The notes beneath the pieces are model-generated. The model made no database searches. It was not told the origin of the DNA and saw nothing but the letters and a program-made list of their open reading frames with translations. Shown here one piece after another: positions 63,269 through 64,000 of a stretch of 64,000 nt of DNA. The stretch covers positions 124,001-188,000 of the forward strand of contig JAAYJQ010000003.1 in assembly GCA_012522855.1 (NCBI GenBank), in the 5' to 3' direction. Origin of the DNA: Bacteroidales bacterium. GTDB lineage: Bacteria; Bacteroidota; Bacteroidia; Bacteroidales; UBA932. The translations under genes were made by a program, and so were the position numbers. How positions within the stretch are numbered: the first letter of the stretch is position 1; each line of letters begins with the position of its first letter.

Positions 63269-64000
63269 TCAATCGGTCGAAAAGAAGCATTCTTTTAAGA
63301 TCTTGACGACGTTACGGGATTTGCCCATGGTATAGAAGTGGATGGCAGGGACCCCGTTCGCAAGCAGATCCTTCGTCTGCGCGATGCACCACTGGGTTCC
63401 GATTTCGTAGATCGCTTCCGTGTCGTCGCCGGCTTGGTCGACTTCCCGCGCCAATCCTTCCGGAAGATCGATGGAGAAAGTCCGCGGGAGCAGTTCCAGG
63501 TGCCTGCGGGTCGATAGGGGCTTGAGACCTGGGATGATCGGAACCGTGATGCCCGCAGCCCGGCACTTCTCCACGAAAGTGTAGTATCGGCTGTTGTCGA
63601 AAAACATCTGGGTGGTGACGTAGTCCGCTCCGGCATCTACCTTGGCTTTCAGCCGCAGGATATCCTGTTCGAGGTTGGGGGCTTCGAAATGTTTTTCGGG
63701 ATAGCCTGCCACGCCGATGCAGAAATGCCGGACGCCCTCTCCGAAGCTCCGGATCGCCTGCACCAGCTCGTTGGCATGGCTGAATCCGCCGGGGGTGGGG
63801 GTGAACCGTTTTTCTCCGCTGATGGTGTCTCCGCGCAGCGCCATGATGTTCTCGATCCCCATGAAGATCAGGTCGTAGAGCTGATACTCAATTTCGTCGG
63901 CCGTCGCGCCGCCGCAGAGAATGTGGGGCACCACTTCCACCTCCGGATAGCGGGCCATGACAGTGGCGCAGACCGCTGTCTGGCTGACGCTCCGGCGCGC
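63269..64000 (-). CDS. metF: 5,10-methylenetetrahydrofolate reductase, 3' part only
   Basis: The frame continues off the right edge; the ATG at 63958 is internal, as the frame before it reads RRSVSQTAVCATV without a stop. About 243 codons are present. It has PHILCGG, NIMALRGD, DAGADYVTTQMFFD and PIIPGLKPLSTRRHLELLP, typical of MetF. It reduces methylene-THF to methyl-THF with FAD for methionine synthesis. Confidence 0.95.
   Translation of the reverse strand, partial: ARRSVSQTAVCATVMARYPEVEVVPHILCGGATADEIEYQLYDLIFMGIENIMALRGDTISGEKRFTPTPGGFSHANELVQAIRSFGEGVRHFCIGVAGYPEKHFEAPNLEQDILRLKAKVDAGADYVTTQMFFDNSRYYTFVEKCRAAGITVPIIPGLKPLSTRRHLELLPRTFSIDLPEGLAREVDQAGDDTEAIYEIGTQWCIAQTKDLLANGVPAIHFYTMGKSRNVVKILKECFFSTD

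Overview
The window is a stretch of a Bacteroidales chromosome with moderately high G+C (roughly mid-fifties percent by eye). Evidence for this assignment: many promoters of the Bacteroidetes type (-7 box TAnnTTTG), lipoproteins and a TonB-dependent receptor with a carboxypeptidase-like N-terminal domain, DUF4252, DUF4493 and DUF6359 proteins, a six-gene Na+-NQR operon, a reduced V-type ATPase operon with DUF2764, and type B L31. A Rikenellaceae or related high-G+C Bacteroidales lineage is plausible, but this is inference. No rRNA, prophage, insertion sequence or CRISPR array was seen.

Layout. 1-7150: TamB-like protein (cut by the left edge) divergent from tsaD, then an FAD dehydrogenase and a lipoprotein serine hydrolase running into a umuDC pair whose UmuD has Arg in place of the catalytic Lys. 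7174-13610: GDPD lipoprotein, pgi with an anaerobic sulfatase maturase, a DUF4886 protein, and an ECF sigma/anti-sigma cassette flanked by two DUF4252 proteins. 13611-15297: a repeat-rich gap (140-bp palindromic element, three copies of a second repeat), tRNA-Asp, hsp20 and a cluster of possible operators. 15298-23462: uvrA followed by a surface-glycan decoration locus (Stealth phosphotransferase, GT4, LicD, a cytidylyltransferase-Gfo/Idh fusion, a class V aminotransferase). 23904-30430: DUF47 protein and the nqrABCDEF operon. 30604-38341: UvrD/PcrA helicase, a candidate small RNA, and a surface operon (DUF4493/DUF6359 lipoprotein, OmpA-like protein, large repeat lipoprotein). 38441-44173: DUF1080 lipoprotein, a TonB receptor with a beta-helix lipoprotein behind tandem palindromes, and two small unknown genes. 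44177-53339: DPP-IV-like peptidase, tRNA-Glu(CTC), L31, a TMEM43 homologue, a second 140-bp element, a nucleoside hydrolase/P-loop fusion lipoprotein, and two esterases. 53392-63164: V-ATPase operon E-DUF2764-A-B-D-I-K continuing into a phosphohexomutase and a divergent DUF1343 (NamZ-like) protein. 63269-64000: metF, cut by the right edge.

How it fits together. NQR exports Na+ using NADH and quinone, and the V-ATPase can couple to the same ion gradient; together they suggest a sodium-based energy economy. Much of the rest is envelope work: import and digestion of sugars, peptides and esters, and building or decorating surface glycans. The most novel-looking parts are the glycan locus with its unusual fusion enzyme, the secreted nucleoside hydrolase/P-loop fusion, the Lys-to-Arg UmuD, the paired 140-bp elements and the candidate small RNA at 33070-33217.
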